Notes under the pieces: model-generated
What the model was told of the DNA's origin: nothing
Database searches by the model: none
The model's input: only the letters and a program-made list of their open reading frames with translations
Position numbers and translations under genes: made by a program
Assembly: GCF_900113225.1 (NCBI RefSeq)
Contig: NZ_FOZE01000003.1
Span: forward strand, 682,001 to 746,000
DNA from: Mitsuaria sp. PDC51
GTDB lineage: Bacteria > Pseudomonadota > Gammaproteobacteria > Burkholderiales > Burkholderiaceae_C
Reading direction: 5' to 3'
Length of the DNA stretch: 64,000 bases
Shown here: in pieces, positions 8,623-16,228 of the stretch
Position numbering within the stretch: the first letter of the stretch is position 1
Layout: each line of letters starts with the position of its first letter

Positions 8623-9222
8623 TCAGGCCTGAGCGACAAAGCCCTGAGTGGTGATCGCGTTGGCGTAGAAGGGCGCAATCTCGGAGAGGAACGCCGTCTG
8701 CTGCTCACGAGTAAATGCCGCCGACGCGTCGTAGATGACGTTGGTGTGGTAGCCCAGGTCATGCGCGTTTCGCATCGAAGATTCAACGCACTGCCTCAGC
8801 GCAAAGCCTGCGAGGTAGATGTCGAAGATGCGGTTGTTGCGAAGGTAGCTGTCCAGTGTGGTCGAAGCAAACACGCTGCTGCCGCCCGTTCGCTCGCGGA
8901 TCACGTACTCGCCGTCCTGGGGCTCGAAGCCGGGAAAGAAGTCGGCCTGCGCACCGAGGAACGAGCCGTAGTCGCGCATCATCTTGCGCAGACCGTATTT
9001 CCCTTCGCCCAGCACCTTGAAGTGCGGCTCGAACTTGAGCGACGCATGAATGACCTCCATGCCTCTCTGGCGGGCCGCTGCGAGCGCGATCTTCGAGTTG
9101 GCGACGGCCTTGTCGAACTGCTCGCGGTCTTGGAACTGCCCGTTGATGCCGCCGGTCGGCGCCAACCAATCGTTGACGTACTCGATCAGGATCAGCGCGC
9201 TCTTGGACGATTGATTGCTCAT
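8623..9222 (-). CDS. Cysteine hydrolase, isochorismatase-like
   Basis: A 199-residue member of the isochorismatase-like (cysteine hydrolase/nicotinamidase-related) superfamily. The ATG at 9222 is preceded by AAGGAG at 8 nt and was preferred over an ATG 16 codons upstream. ALILIEYVNDWL holds the N-terminal Asp region and IYLAGFALRQCVESSMRNAHDLGY holds the expected nucleophilic Cys in the typical G-x-x-x-x-x-C-V context. Substrate unknown. It lies 44 bp after the GST gene, and both are followed upstream by an SDR, so a small-molecule detoxification or catabolic cluster with the divergent LysR gene is plausible. Confidence 0.78.
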   Translation of the reverse strand: MSNQSSKSALILIEYVNDWLAPTGGINGQFQDREQFDKAVANSKIALAAARQRGMEVIHASLKFEPHFKVLGEGKYGLRKMMRDYGSFLGAQADFFPGFEPQDGEYVIRERTGGSSVFASTTLDSYLRNNRIFDIYLAGFALRQCVESSMRNAHDLGYHTNVIYDASAAFTREQQTAFLSEIAPFYANAITTQGFVAQA

Positions 9223-9266
9223 GGTTTTGACTCCTTGGAGTGCGATTGGGTTGCATGAAATGGGGG

Positions 9267-9944
9267 TCAACCCGCCGCCAACAGGGCGCTTTGCTGGCGG
9301 AGATGCGCCAGGAAGCGGGAGGCGTAGTCCTCGGCAACGGCATGCCTCACGCTGGCTCGTGAGGCCAGCGCCTCTCGCCAGGCCGAGATGCGCGGCAGGC
9401 CATCGAAGACTTGCTGCGCCGCCGACGGGGCGATCAGCTCGAAGTAGCGAAAGAGCGGTGCGTAGACCGCATCGACCATGCCGAACGCCTCGCCGGCGAA
9501 GTACGGGCCTGCGGCGAGTTCCGCCTCCAGCTTGGCCAGGCGCTCGCGGAAGCTGGCGCGCTTTGCGTCGGCAGCCTGCGAGTCACGCGCATGGAGGAAC
9601 TGCCAGCCTTCGGCGAAGGTCTGTGTGGCGAACTCGATCCAGGCGCGGTGCCGGGCGCGGGTTAGCGCGTCGTGGGGGTACATCGGCGCGCCGCCCTGTG
9701 TCTCGTCCAGGTACTCGCAGATCACGACGCTCTCGAAGAGCACTGCGTCTTCGGCATTGGCCTGGGGCACCTTGAGCACGGGTACCTTGCCGGTGGGCGA
9801 CAGCGCGAGGAACCAATCGGGCTTGGCCGACAGGTCGACATTGACGCGTTCGAAGGCAACGCCCTTCTCCAGAAGGACGATTGCGGCGCGCTGCACGAAC
9901 GGGCAGAGCGGGTGGCTGATGAGGGTGAGCATCATGAGGGGCAT
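9267..9944 (-). CDS. Glutathione S-transferase family protein
   Basis: A 225-residue cytosolic GST-like protein. The thioredoxin-fold N-terminus begins LTLISHPLCPFVQRAAIVLLEKGV, with a CPF active-site motif like that of omega/zeta-type GSTs, and SPTGKVPVLKV is the cis-proline glutathione-binding segment. VLFESVVICEYLDE gives the Glu-Ser pair that contacts glutathione. The C-terminal helical domain is complete. Probable role: conjugation or thiol transfer on electrophiles. It sits between the SDR and the cysteine hydrolase genes on one strand. The exact start is uncertain among three ATGs close together (9944, 9935, 9932). Confidence 0.85.
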   Translation of the reverse strand: MPLMMLTLISHPLCPFVQRAAIVLLEKGVAFERVNVDLSAKPDWFLALSPTGKVPVLKVPQANAEDAVLFESVVICEYLDETQGGAPMYPHDALTRARHRAWIEFATQTFAEGWQFLHARDSQAADAKRASFRERLAKLEAELAAGPYFAGEAFGMVDAVYAPLFRYFELIAPSAAQQVFDGLPRISAWREALASRASVRHAVAEDYASRFLAHLRQQSALLAAG

Positions 9945-10023
9945 CTGTGTTGGCAGGGCTCAGGAAGGCGCCTTCGACTCGCCCGAGTCGCCAGGCGCCT
10001 TCGGCGCGCGGAACCTGGTGCGC

Positions 10024-10776
10024 TCAGCGATTGAGCAGGCGGCCGCCGTCGACCACGATTTCCGTGCCGATCGACCAGCGGGATTCATCGGAGGCCAGGT
10101 ACAGCACGGCCTTGGCCACTTCTTCAGCCGTGCCGAAGCGGCCCAGCGGGATGGTGGCCGCGATGTCCTTGTTCACCTGTTCGCGATAGGCCTCGGGGAT
10201 GCCCAGCTTGTCGTACAGCGGCGTGTCGATGGGCCCCGGGCTGACCGCGTTGATGCGAACCCCGCGGCCGAGCAGCTCGGTCGACAGCGTCTTCGACATG
10301 TTCAGCACCGCTGCCTTGGTGGCGGCGTAAACGGAAGAGCGGTCCGAGCCGACGTGCGCGCTGACAGACGTGTTCAGGACGACCGAGGCCGAGGAGGCGA
10401 ACACCGGCAGCAGCGACTGGATCAGGAAGTACGGGCCCTTGACGTTGACGTCGAACGAGCGGTCGAACATCTCTTCCGTCCAGTCCTCGATCGGCAGCCA
10501 GACCGAGATGCCCGCATTGAGGAAGGCCACGTCCAGCTGGCCATAGTGGTCCTTGACGGCCTGTGCCAGGGCCTTCTGCGCAGCCACGCTGGCCGAGTCG
10601 GCGCGCAGCACCAGCACCTCAGGCCCGAGTTCGGCCTGGGCCCTGGCGATGGAATCCGGGTTGACGCCGGTGACGATGACGCGGGCGCCTTCGGTCAGAA
10701 ACTGCTTGGCAGTTTCCAGGCCGATGCCGCTGGTGCCGCCGGTGATGAGGGTACGTTTGCCTTGCAAGCGTGACAT
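10024..10776 (-). CDS. Short-chain dehydrogenase/reductase
   Basis: A 250-residue classical SDR oxidoreductase. The start ATG at 10776 has AGGAG 8 nt upstream. TLITGGTSGIGLETAKQF is the glycine-rich cofactor loop; VAFLNAGIS is the NNAG-type motif; the catalytic set is Ser in LNTSVSA, Tyr-x-x-x-Lys in SSVYAATKAAV. INAVSPGPIDTPL completes the family signature. Substrate unknown. It is divergent from a LysR regulator, with a clear T-N11-A dyad between them, the standard arrangement for a LysR-controlled target. The GST and cysteine-hydrolase genes follow on the same strand and may be part of the regulon. Confidence 0.9.
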   Translation of the reverse strand: MSRLQGKRTLITGGTSGIGLETAKQFLTEGARVIVTGVNPDSIARAQAELGPEVLVLRADSASVAAQKALAQAVKDHYGQLDVAFLNAGISVWLPIEDWTEEMFDRSFDVNVKGPYFLIQSLLPVFASSASVVLNTSVSAHVGSDRSSVYAATKAAVLNMSKTLSTELLGRGVRINAVSPGPIDTPLYDKLGIPEAYREQVNKDIAATIPLGRFGTAEEVAKAVLYLASDESRWSIGTEIVVDGGRLLNR

Positions 10777-10839
10777 GAGGTTCTCCTGTAGACGGCCACC
10801 CACCGTGGCCGATGGGGAGAATGTGCATCCATGCCTCCA

Positions 10840-10864
10840 ATTCGATAAGATGACTAAATCGAAT
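10840..10864. promoter_or_regulatory. Probable LysR-box between SDR gene and lysR
   Basis: Perfect inverted repeat ATTCGAT-N11-ATCGAAT in the divergent intergenic region. The 7-bp arms and 11-bp spacing match the T-N11-A rule for LysR-type recognition sites. Binding itself is inferred from position. Confidence 0.75.
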
Positions 10865-10901
10865 ACCGTCCATGCACTCAGAGCATGAATTGGAGGGGCG
10901 C

Positions 10902-11819
10902 TTGGACCGATTTCTGCTGATGACCTGCTTCGCGCGCGCCGTGGAGACGGGGAGCTTCACGGCCGCAGCCCGTGACTTGGGCCTGGGGCAGCCGAACGTG
11001 AGCCGCTACGTCGCATCGCTGGAGGACCACCTGCAGACCCGGCTGCTGCACCGGTCGACGCGCAAGCTCTCCCTCACGCCGGAGGGGGAGCGCTACTACG
11101 CGGACGTCCGGCGGATTCTTGATGCGGTGGACGAGTCCGAATCGTCATTCCGCAGCAACGTCGATCCGTCAGGACTGTTGCGGGTGGCCTGCCCCACCGC
11201 GCTGGCCCATGCCTTCGTGCTGCCGCACGTTCCGACCTTTCTGGAGCGCTATCCGAAGCTGACGCTGGACCTGCAAATCAATGACCGCTATGTCAACCTC
11301 GTCGACGAGGGGACGGAACTGGCCATTCGCATTGGCCAGTTGGAGGACAGTGCCCTGCGGGCCCGACGCATCGGGTCTTACGAGCGGGTGTTCGTGGCGA
11401 GTGAGAGCTACCTGGCGCGGCGCGGCGTGCCGCAAACGCCCGACGACCTCCGGGACCACGACTGCGTCATCTACACGCTGCTCTCGTCGGGGGCCACCTG
11501 GCGCTTTCGGGACGCCGATATCCCCGTTTCCGGCAGGCTCCGGGTGAACTCGCCAGAAGCGGTCAGCGCGGCGGTCATTGCGGGTCTGGGGGTCGGCCAT
11601 GGTCCGGCGTGGCTCTTTGACGAAGGGCTGAGGAGCGGGCGCTTGAAGTTCATCTTGACCGGCTACTCAGCGCCGGCCGTCCCTGTCCAGATCGTCTACG
11701 TCGCAAATCGACTGCTGCCGACGCGAGCCACGGTGTTCATGGACTTCATTGCCGATGTGTTCTCGCGGACGCCTGCCTTTGGCGGCACCGCCAAGCCGGT
11801 CGGCAACATTCAAGAATGA
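10902..11819 (+). CDS. LysR-family transcriptional regulator
   Basis: LysR-type regulator of about 305 residues. The winged helix-turn-helix occupies roughly the first 60 residues (ARAVETGSFTAAARDLGLGQ then NVSRYVASLEDHLQTRLLHR), and the periplasmic-binding-like effector domain follows. I prefer the TTG at 10902, which has GGAGG just upstream and gives the standard LDRFLLMTCFARAVE start. An ATG at 10872 would add ten residues and would begin only 8 nt after the regulatory dyad. It probably controls the divergent SDR gene and itself. The inducer is unknown. Confidence 0.88.
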   Translation: MDRFLLMTCFARAVETGSFTAAARDLGLGQPNVSRYVASLEDHLQTRLLHRSTRKLSLTPEGERYYADVRRILDAVDESESSFRSNVDPSGLLRVACPTALAHAFVLPHVPTFLERYPKLTLDLQINDRYVNLVDEGTELAIRIGQLEDSALRARRIGSYERVFVASESYLARRGVPQTPDDLRDHDCVIYTLLSSGATWRFRDADIPVSGRLRVNSPEAVSAAVIAGLGVGHGPAWLFDEGLRSGRLKFILTGYSAPAVPVQIVYVANRLLPTRATVFMDFIADVFSRTPAFGGTAKPVGNIQE

Positions 11820-12483
11820 CTGCCATCCACGGATGGTTTGGCCTCAATCGCGCGACACCGCGTCGGCGCAGAGGCGGTGTCGCGCGTCTGCAGATGTGGA
11901 GCGCCATTCAACCAGTGATTCGCTCACAGTTTGCAGAACTTCTCCCAAGCAAAGACACTGGCTGTCCAACTTCTCGGGGTCAGTTCATTGCGTTGGTGGA
12001 CACCATCCTGACCGCCTCAGCGCGCCGGTTCAAGGTGAGTTTGCCGGACGCATACGGCTCAGATTCGAAGCGCAACGGCTCGCTTTGAGGCATTGCGCGC
12101 GCAAGCGACAGCTTTTTCCCTTCGTACTCTCCACCTCGAAGGTCGGCCCTGGGTCAATCTGAGGCGGTCGCAGGCGTCAAGAGCGGTCGCTCGGACGGCA
12201 TGAGTGCAGCCAGCAGCATCGAACGGCCGCTCTTGCCGTCAGGCCAGTTGGCCGGAGGCTGATCCGGCTGGCACCCGTAAGGCCGGTATGCGCTGATGTC
12301 CGGTCACGCGATGCCCAACGGCGACCGACCGCGAACGCTGCTAACCTGCCACCCACTCCAACGGAGCCTTTCTCAAAGCCTTCTCGGTATTGGACGCGCG
12401 CTCCACTTCAATGCCAGGGTGCATGCGCAGCACCTGACTGAATGACGGATAGACAAGCCGCCCCTCGCCGCGCCGCTCCTCAA
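11820..12483. other. Gene-poor stretch of 664 bases
   Basis: No frame here has convincing protein character; a 90-codon frame right after lysR lacks a ribosome site and recognisable features. The region has a lower GC content in places, and a loose copy of the GGCTGAT-type motif at about 12257. Confidence 0.4.
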
Positions 12484-13863
12484 TCAGTCACTCGCCCCCT
12501 CTGCCGGCCGTGACCGCTGCGCCAGCAGGCGCTTTCTCACCGCATAAATGTTGTTCCGCAGCGCGTAAAGCTCTTCCGCATACGACAGCGGCACCGCGAT
12601 GCGGTGCGTGACGCGGTCCAGCTCATCCAACTCATCGAGCAAAGCCTCCCGCTCGCCCGTGCCGGTTTCCAGCTTCGCCTCCACCTCGCGCAGTCGCGCA
12701 TACCAGCGGAACACCCGCGAGCGCACGCGGAAGGTGTACAGCGGCGGCACCACGCGCGACAGCGGCAGCATCAGCACCAGCAGGCCGCCGACCACCAGCC
12801 ACATGCGTTCCAGCAGATTGCCGGCCCAGAAGGGCAGGTAGCGCGCCCACGCCGGCGGCGTGCCGTTGATCGCGCGGTCGCCCTCGGCGCTGACGGGCAG
12901 CTCGCTGGTGCGGGTGTTGGGGAAGTCGCGCGCGCCGTTGAACCAGCCCGCCCCGCTGTGCTGCCCCAGCGCCGCCTGCGCGAACAGCTGGCGCAGCGCC
13001 GGGTGCGTCTGCTCGCGCGCCAGCAGCGCGGTGGTGGTGGCTAGCAGCGGCACGTCGTGCGGCGGCAGATCGGCCGCCAGGTCCACGACGCCGCGCGGCA
13101 GCGTCACGGTGGACAGGAAGGGCAGGTGGCGCGAATAGGCTTCGTTCTGCTCGAAGGCCATCAGCCCGATGGCCGGGTCGCGCAGCAGCGCGCGGATGAG
13201 CCCCGCCTGCGGCGCCGAGATCAGCACCGCAGCGTCCAGCCGGCCCTCGCGCAGCGCCGCGCCGGCGGCGTCGGGCGCGAGATTGGACAGCCTCAGATCG
13301 GCCGGTGTCATCTGATTCAGCGCCAGCAGCTTCTCGACGATCTGCGGCACGCCGCTGCCGTCCTGGTCCACATTGACGCGCAGGCCGCGCAGCTGGGTCA
13401 GGCGCTGCAATTCGCCGCCGGGCTGGCGGCGCGCGATGCCGAGATCACGGCGATAGAAGACCCAGATCGGCTCGTAGAACAGACTGCCCAGCGAGACGAT
13501 GCCGGCCTCGGTATCGGCCGCCGGATCGGCCATGCCGCCGCGGACGAAGCCCACGTCGGCCGTGCCCGCGCGCAGGTGAGCCAGGTCGTCCTGCGCGCCT
13601 TCGCTGGCGATCAGCTCCACCTGGATGCGCTCGCGCGCCAGCGCCTTCGCATAACCCTCGCCGAAACCGGCGTAGGCGCTACCGGCCGGGCCGGTGGCCA
13701 GCCGCACTTGGCGCGGCGGCTGCGGGTCCAGCCACCAGTAGGCCGCGATCAGCAACCCGCCGCCGAGCAGCAGCAGCGGCCCCATCGAGACCATCATGTC
13801 GCGCAGCGTCTGCAGCATCAGGCGCAGGCTGCGGGTGGCATGCCATTGCTGGATCGGGGTCAT
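12484..13863 (-). CDS. TAXI-family TRAP-type solute-binding protein, membrane anchored
   Basis: A 459-residue protein of the TAXI group of TRAP-transporter periplasmic binding proteins. An N-terminal membrane helix (MGPLLLLGGGLLIAAYWWL, about residues 27-45) anchors it; residues about 50-320 form the binding domain, with RLATGPAGSAYAGFGEGYAKAL and AGTADVGFVRGG typical of the family. A second membrane helix (MWLVVGGLLVLMLPLS) and a charged helical tail follow, as in the long, anchored variants common in Burkholderiales. No TRAP permease gene is adjacent, so it may act as a sensor or serve a distant permease. Ligand unknown. Confidence 0.82.
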   Translation of the reverse strand: MTPIQQWHATRSLRLMLQTLRDMMVSMGPLLLLGGGLLIAAYWWLDPQPPRQVRLATGPAGSAYAGFGEGYAKALARERIQVELIASEGAQDDLAHLRAGTADVGFVRGGMADPAADTEAGIVSLGSLFYEPIWVFYRRDLGIARRQPGGELQRLTQLRGLRVNVDQDGSGVPQIVEKLLALNQMTPADLRLSNLAPDAAGAALREGRLDAAVLISAPQAGLIRALLRDPAIGLMAFEQNEAYSRHLPFLSTVTLPRGVVDLAADLPPHDVPLLATTTALLAREQTHPALRQLFAQAALGQHSGAGWFNGARDFPNTRTSELPVSAEGDRAINGTPPAWARYLPFWAGNLLERMWLVVGGLLVLMLPLSRVVPPLYTFRVRSRVFRWYARLREVEAKLETGTGEREALLDELDELDRVTHRIAVPLSYAEELYALRNNIYAVRKRLLAQRSRPAEGASD

Positions 13864-14043
13864 GGCCGGCCGCCCTGTGCGCGAGAGTTCCGGGTCTGCG
13901 CGCCGCGACGTCGTTCGCGGTCCAGGGCATCCGCACGGGTGTTGGCGGCGAGGGTGAAGATGATCGTGATGCCGGCGCGTCGCATGGGCTTGTCTTTGCC
14001 GATGGAGGAACGGCGCATCGTATTCGAGGCGCGCGGGCCGGAA

Positions 14044-14499
14044 TCAATGAGAGGCCGCCCGGGTCCATGCCTGGACGTCGCCATGGGGAGAAGGAATCTC
14101 TCGAGCCACGTTCTGCGTGGCGAATGAGGCGACCAGCAGGATCAGGCCGATCGCGGCCGGCAGTGCGTCCTTCGGCTTGCCGGCACCGGCATGCGCGATC
14201 GCCGCCAGCAGCAGATGAAAGAACATGCCGGCATAGGCCAGGTCGCTCAATGGCGTGTTGATGCGCGACAGGACGGCCACGACCGCCAGCACCTTCAGCA
14301 CGATGAGCAGCGGCACGAGGTAGCCGGGATAACCGAGCGCGGACAGCTGGGTCCTCACCCAGGCGGTCTTGAGCAGGTAGAGCGTCGCGGAGCTGAGGTA
14401 GAGCAGGGACAACAGCGCCGTGCTGATCCAGTAGACGGTGGATGCGGTCAAAAGCTTCTCCAGGGTGAATCGGGAGCCGGGAGAATGTCGGCCAGCCAT
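14044..14499 (-). CDS. DoxX-family integral membrane protein
   Basis: A 151-residue membrane protein with four hydrophobic helices (for example VYWISTALLSLLYLSSATLYLL and LVPLLIVLKVLAVVAVLSRI), matching the DoxX-like group. These proteins are linked to redox or thiol stress in several bacteria, but a biochemical function is not settled. The start at 14499 was chosen because upstream residues overlap the divergent HxlR gene. A DoxX gene paired with a divergent HxlR regulator is a common arrangement, so it is very likely the regulated target. Confidence 0.75.
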   Translation of the reverse strand: MAGRHSPGSRFTLEKLLTASTVYWISTALLSLLYLSSATLYLLKTAWVRTQLSALGYPGYLVPLLIVLKVLAVVAVLSRINTPLSDLAYAGMFFHLLLAAIAHAGAGKPKDALPAAIGLILLVASFATQNVAREIPSPHGDVQAWTRAASH

Positions 14500-14535
14500 C
14501 AAGCGCGCAAGTAGGATGAATTCGTCGGGGCCAGT

Positions 14536-14928
14536 ATGGAAATGCAGACCAATGACCGCAGCGGCGTCAACATGCACGAGGAGATGCGGCGCGCATTCGC
14601 GCTGCTCTCGGGCAAATGGAAACTGGAGATCATGTGGCTGCTCAACCAGCGCATGCATCGTTTCGGCGAACTCCGCAAGGCCATTCCCGGCATCACGCAG
14701 CACATGCTGACCGCTCAACTGCGAGAGCTTGAAGCGGACGGGCTGGTCTCCCGGACGGTTCATGCCGAGGTGCCGCCCCGCGTCGAATACGAGATCACGC
14801 CGAAGGCGCGCGGGCTGGGTCCGACAATGGCGGCCTTGCAGGCCTGGTGGGCGGAGTACGGCGACAGCGTGCCGGTCAAGGGGCCGCCGCGAGGCCGCCC
14901 GGCAAGGCCCGGCCCCGCGGCGCCGTGA
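14536..14928 (+). CDS. HxlR-family transcriptional regulator
   Basis: A 130-residue winged-helix regulator of the HxlR group. Key segments: FALLSGKWKLEIMWLLNQRMHRFGELRKAIPGITQHMLTAQLRELEADGLVSRTVH, the family's DNA-binding core, then PPRVEYEITPKARGLGP for the wing and dimer helix. Such regulators respond to aldehydes, quinones or redox signals. It is divergent from the DoxX gene, only 36 bp away, so their promoters overlap and it probably represses both. The tail after residue 115 is Pro/Gly/Arg-rich and likely disordered. Confidence 0.88.
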   Translation: MEMQTNDRSGVNMHEEMRRAFALLSGKWKLEIMWLLNQRMHRFGELRKAIPGITQHMLTAQLRELEADGLVSRTVHAEVPPRVEYEITPKARGLGPTMAALQAWWAEYGDSVPVKGPPRGRPARPGPAAP

Positions 14929-14940
14929 GACCGGAGCCGA

Positions 14941-15351
14941 TCAGAACCGGTAGCCCACGCCCACGCCCACCAGCAGCGGATCGATCTTGAACTTGCCCAC
15001 CGACGCGCCGGCCGAGCGGACGTCCGTCGACATCTGGATCTTCTTCACGTCGACGTTGATCGACCAGCGCTTGTCCAGCATGTAGTCGAAGCCGGCCTGC
15101 GCGGCCAGGCCGAAGCTGTGCTTCTTGTTGCGCGTGAGGAAGTAGCTGATGTCGACTTCAGGAATCGTCTTCTGGCTCAGCGACAGGCCAAGCCCGGTGC
15201 GGTCCTTGTCGGCCGGGTCGATCTTCACGGCGCGCACGCGCAGCTGCATGAACAGGACATGAACGCGGACGCAAGCGACGCTCGCGAGCTCGCGGCGCCG
15301 GCCGCGGCGTGAGCGGATGCGCTGAGCGCGAGAGCCCGGTCCGGCCCGGCC
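14941..15351 (-). pseudogene. ompW: Degraded ompW (outer-membrane protein OmpW) remnant
   Basis: The readable part (ATG about 15249 to stop at 14941, 102 residues) joins the first OmpW beta-strand (LRVRAVKIDPADKD) to the last strands (FGLAAQAGFDYMLDKRWSINVDVKK through VGVGVGYRF), ending in the aromatic residue typical of outer-membrane barrels. OmpW is normally about 200-230 residues, so roughly half of the barrel is missing. In another frame upstream, a signal-peptide-like stretch (ALALSASAHAAAG) can be read without a start. The gene therefore has at least one frameshift plus internal deletion and is unlikely to make a working porin. Confidence 0.7.
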
Positions 15352-15990
15352 TCAGCCCGCCTGCAGCACCTGGCCGAGGATCACCATGTCCCGGCTCTTC
15401 GCGTCCGCCCACACGATGCCCGGCAGGCGCCCCCAGGCGCTGAAGCCCTGCGCGCGGAACAGCGTCAGGCTGGCCGCGTTGTCGTGCCAGATGAAGGCCA
15501 TCAGGCGGTCGATGTGCCACAGCGGCGCCTCGACCCGCGCGTGGGACAGCAGGCGCCGTCCGACGCCGCAGCCGCGCCAGCCGCTGGCGATGTAGATCGC
15601 GACCTCCGCCGCCGGCATGCAGGCGGGCCGGTCGGCGAAGCCGAGCAGGCTCAGCCATCCCACGACCTCCACGCCGGCCTGCGCGACCCACAGCGGCCGG
15701 CCATTGGCGCGATGCGACGCCATCCAGTTCGCGAGGCCGTCGACCGGCAACTGCGCCAGGCAGCTGCCGAGCACCGGTCGGCCGCCGGCGCGCGCGTCGA
15801 CGCCTGGCAGCGGCGTGGGCAAGGGCGGCAGCGACTCGTTGTAGATCCGGGTGATGGCCGCGAGGTCGCCGTCCAGCGCCGGACGGATCGCGATCGCCGT
15901 CGCGGCCGCGATGGGCGGCTCGCCCGTGATCGCCGCCAGGGCCACGGTGAACGCGGTGGAGGCGGGCAGGGCATCGGTCGTCGCAGTCAT
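15352..15990 (-). CDS. GNAT-family N-acetyltransferase, phosphinothricin-acetyltransferase-like
   Basis: A 212-residue acetyltransferase resembling the Pat/YwnH group. IRPALDGDLAAITRIYNE opens the domain; EVAIYIASGWRGCGVGRRLLSHA is the acetyl-CoA loop; NAASLTLFRAQGFSAWGRLPGI is the typical C-terminal part of this subfamily. The start at 15990 was chosen because the preceding residues have no protein character. About 30 residues ahead of the domain are unusual and Ala-rich. Role unknown, possibly detoxification of an amino acid analogue. It runs into the ompW remnant. Confidence 0.8.
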   Translation of the reverse strand: MTATTDALPASTAFTVALAAITGEPPIAAATAIAIRPALDGDLAAITRIYNESLPPLPTPLPGVDARAGGRPVLGSCLAQLPVDGLANWMASHRANGRPLWVAQAGVEVVGWLSLLGFADRPACMPAAEVAIYIASGWRGCGVGRRLLSHARVEAPLWHIDRLMAFIWHDNAASLTLFRAQGFSAWGRLPGIVWADAKSRDMVILGQVLQAG

Positions 15991-16111
15991 GGCGGTTCGG
16001 CGCTGAAGTCTGGGATGACCGCAATCTAGGAAGGACCGAGAGCCGTCATGGCACGCATCGCGAAGCGGCGCGCCGACGCGCGAAGGGAACGAGGTCCGCC
16101 CCGCGCGGCGC

Positions 16112-16172
16112 TTCGCGGCCGGGCACGTCGCTTCGCCCAGGGGCACGCCGGGCGCAGGGCGATGCCTACCCT
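16112..16172 (+). promoter_or_regulatory. Exact PIP/hrpII box and -10 for the first hrpW-like gene
   Basis: TTCGC at 16112-16116 and TTCGC at 16132-16136 (N15), then TACCCT at 16167-16172, fitting the YANNNT -10 element after about 30-32 nt. This matches the HrpB/HrpX promoter known from Ralstonia and Xanthomonas. The start codon is 92 nt beyond the box. Confidence 0.88.
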
Positions 16173-16228
16173 CACCAATCGATAACACGCGGCGCACCGC
16201 GCCATCTCGGCCTTACCCAGGAGCAGCC

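Noticed and set aside
11816-12088. 90-codon frame after lysR
   Set aside because: Overlaps the lysR stop, composition unlike a protein, and no family resemblance.
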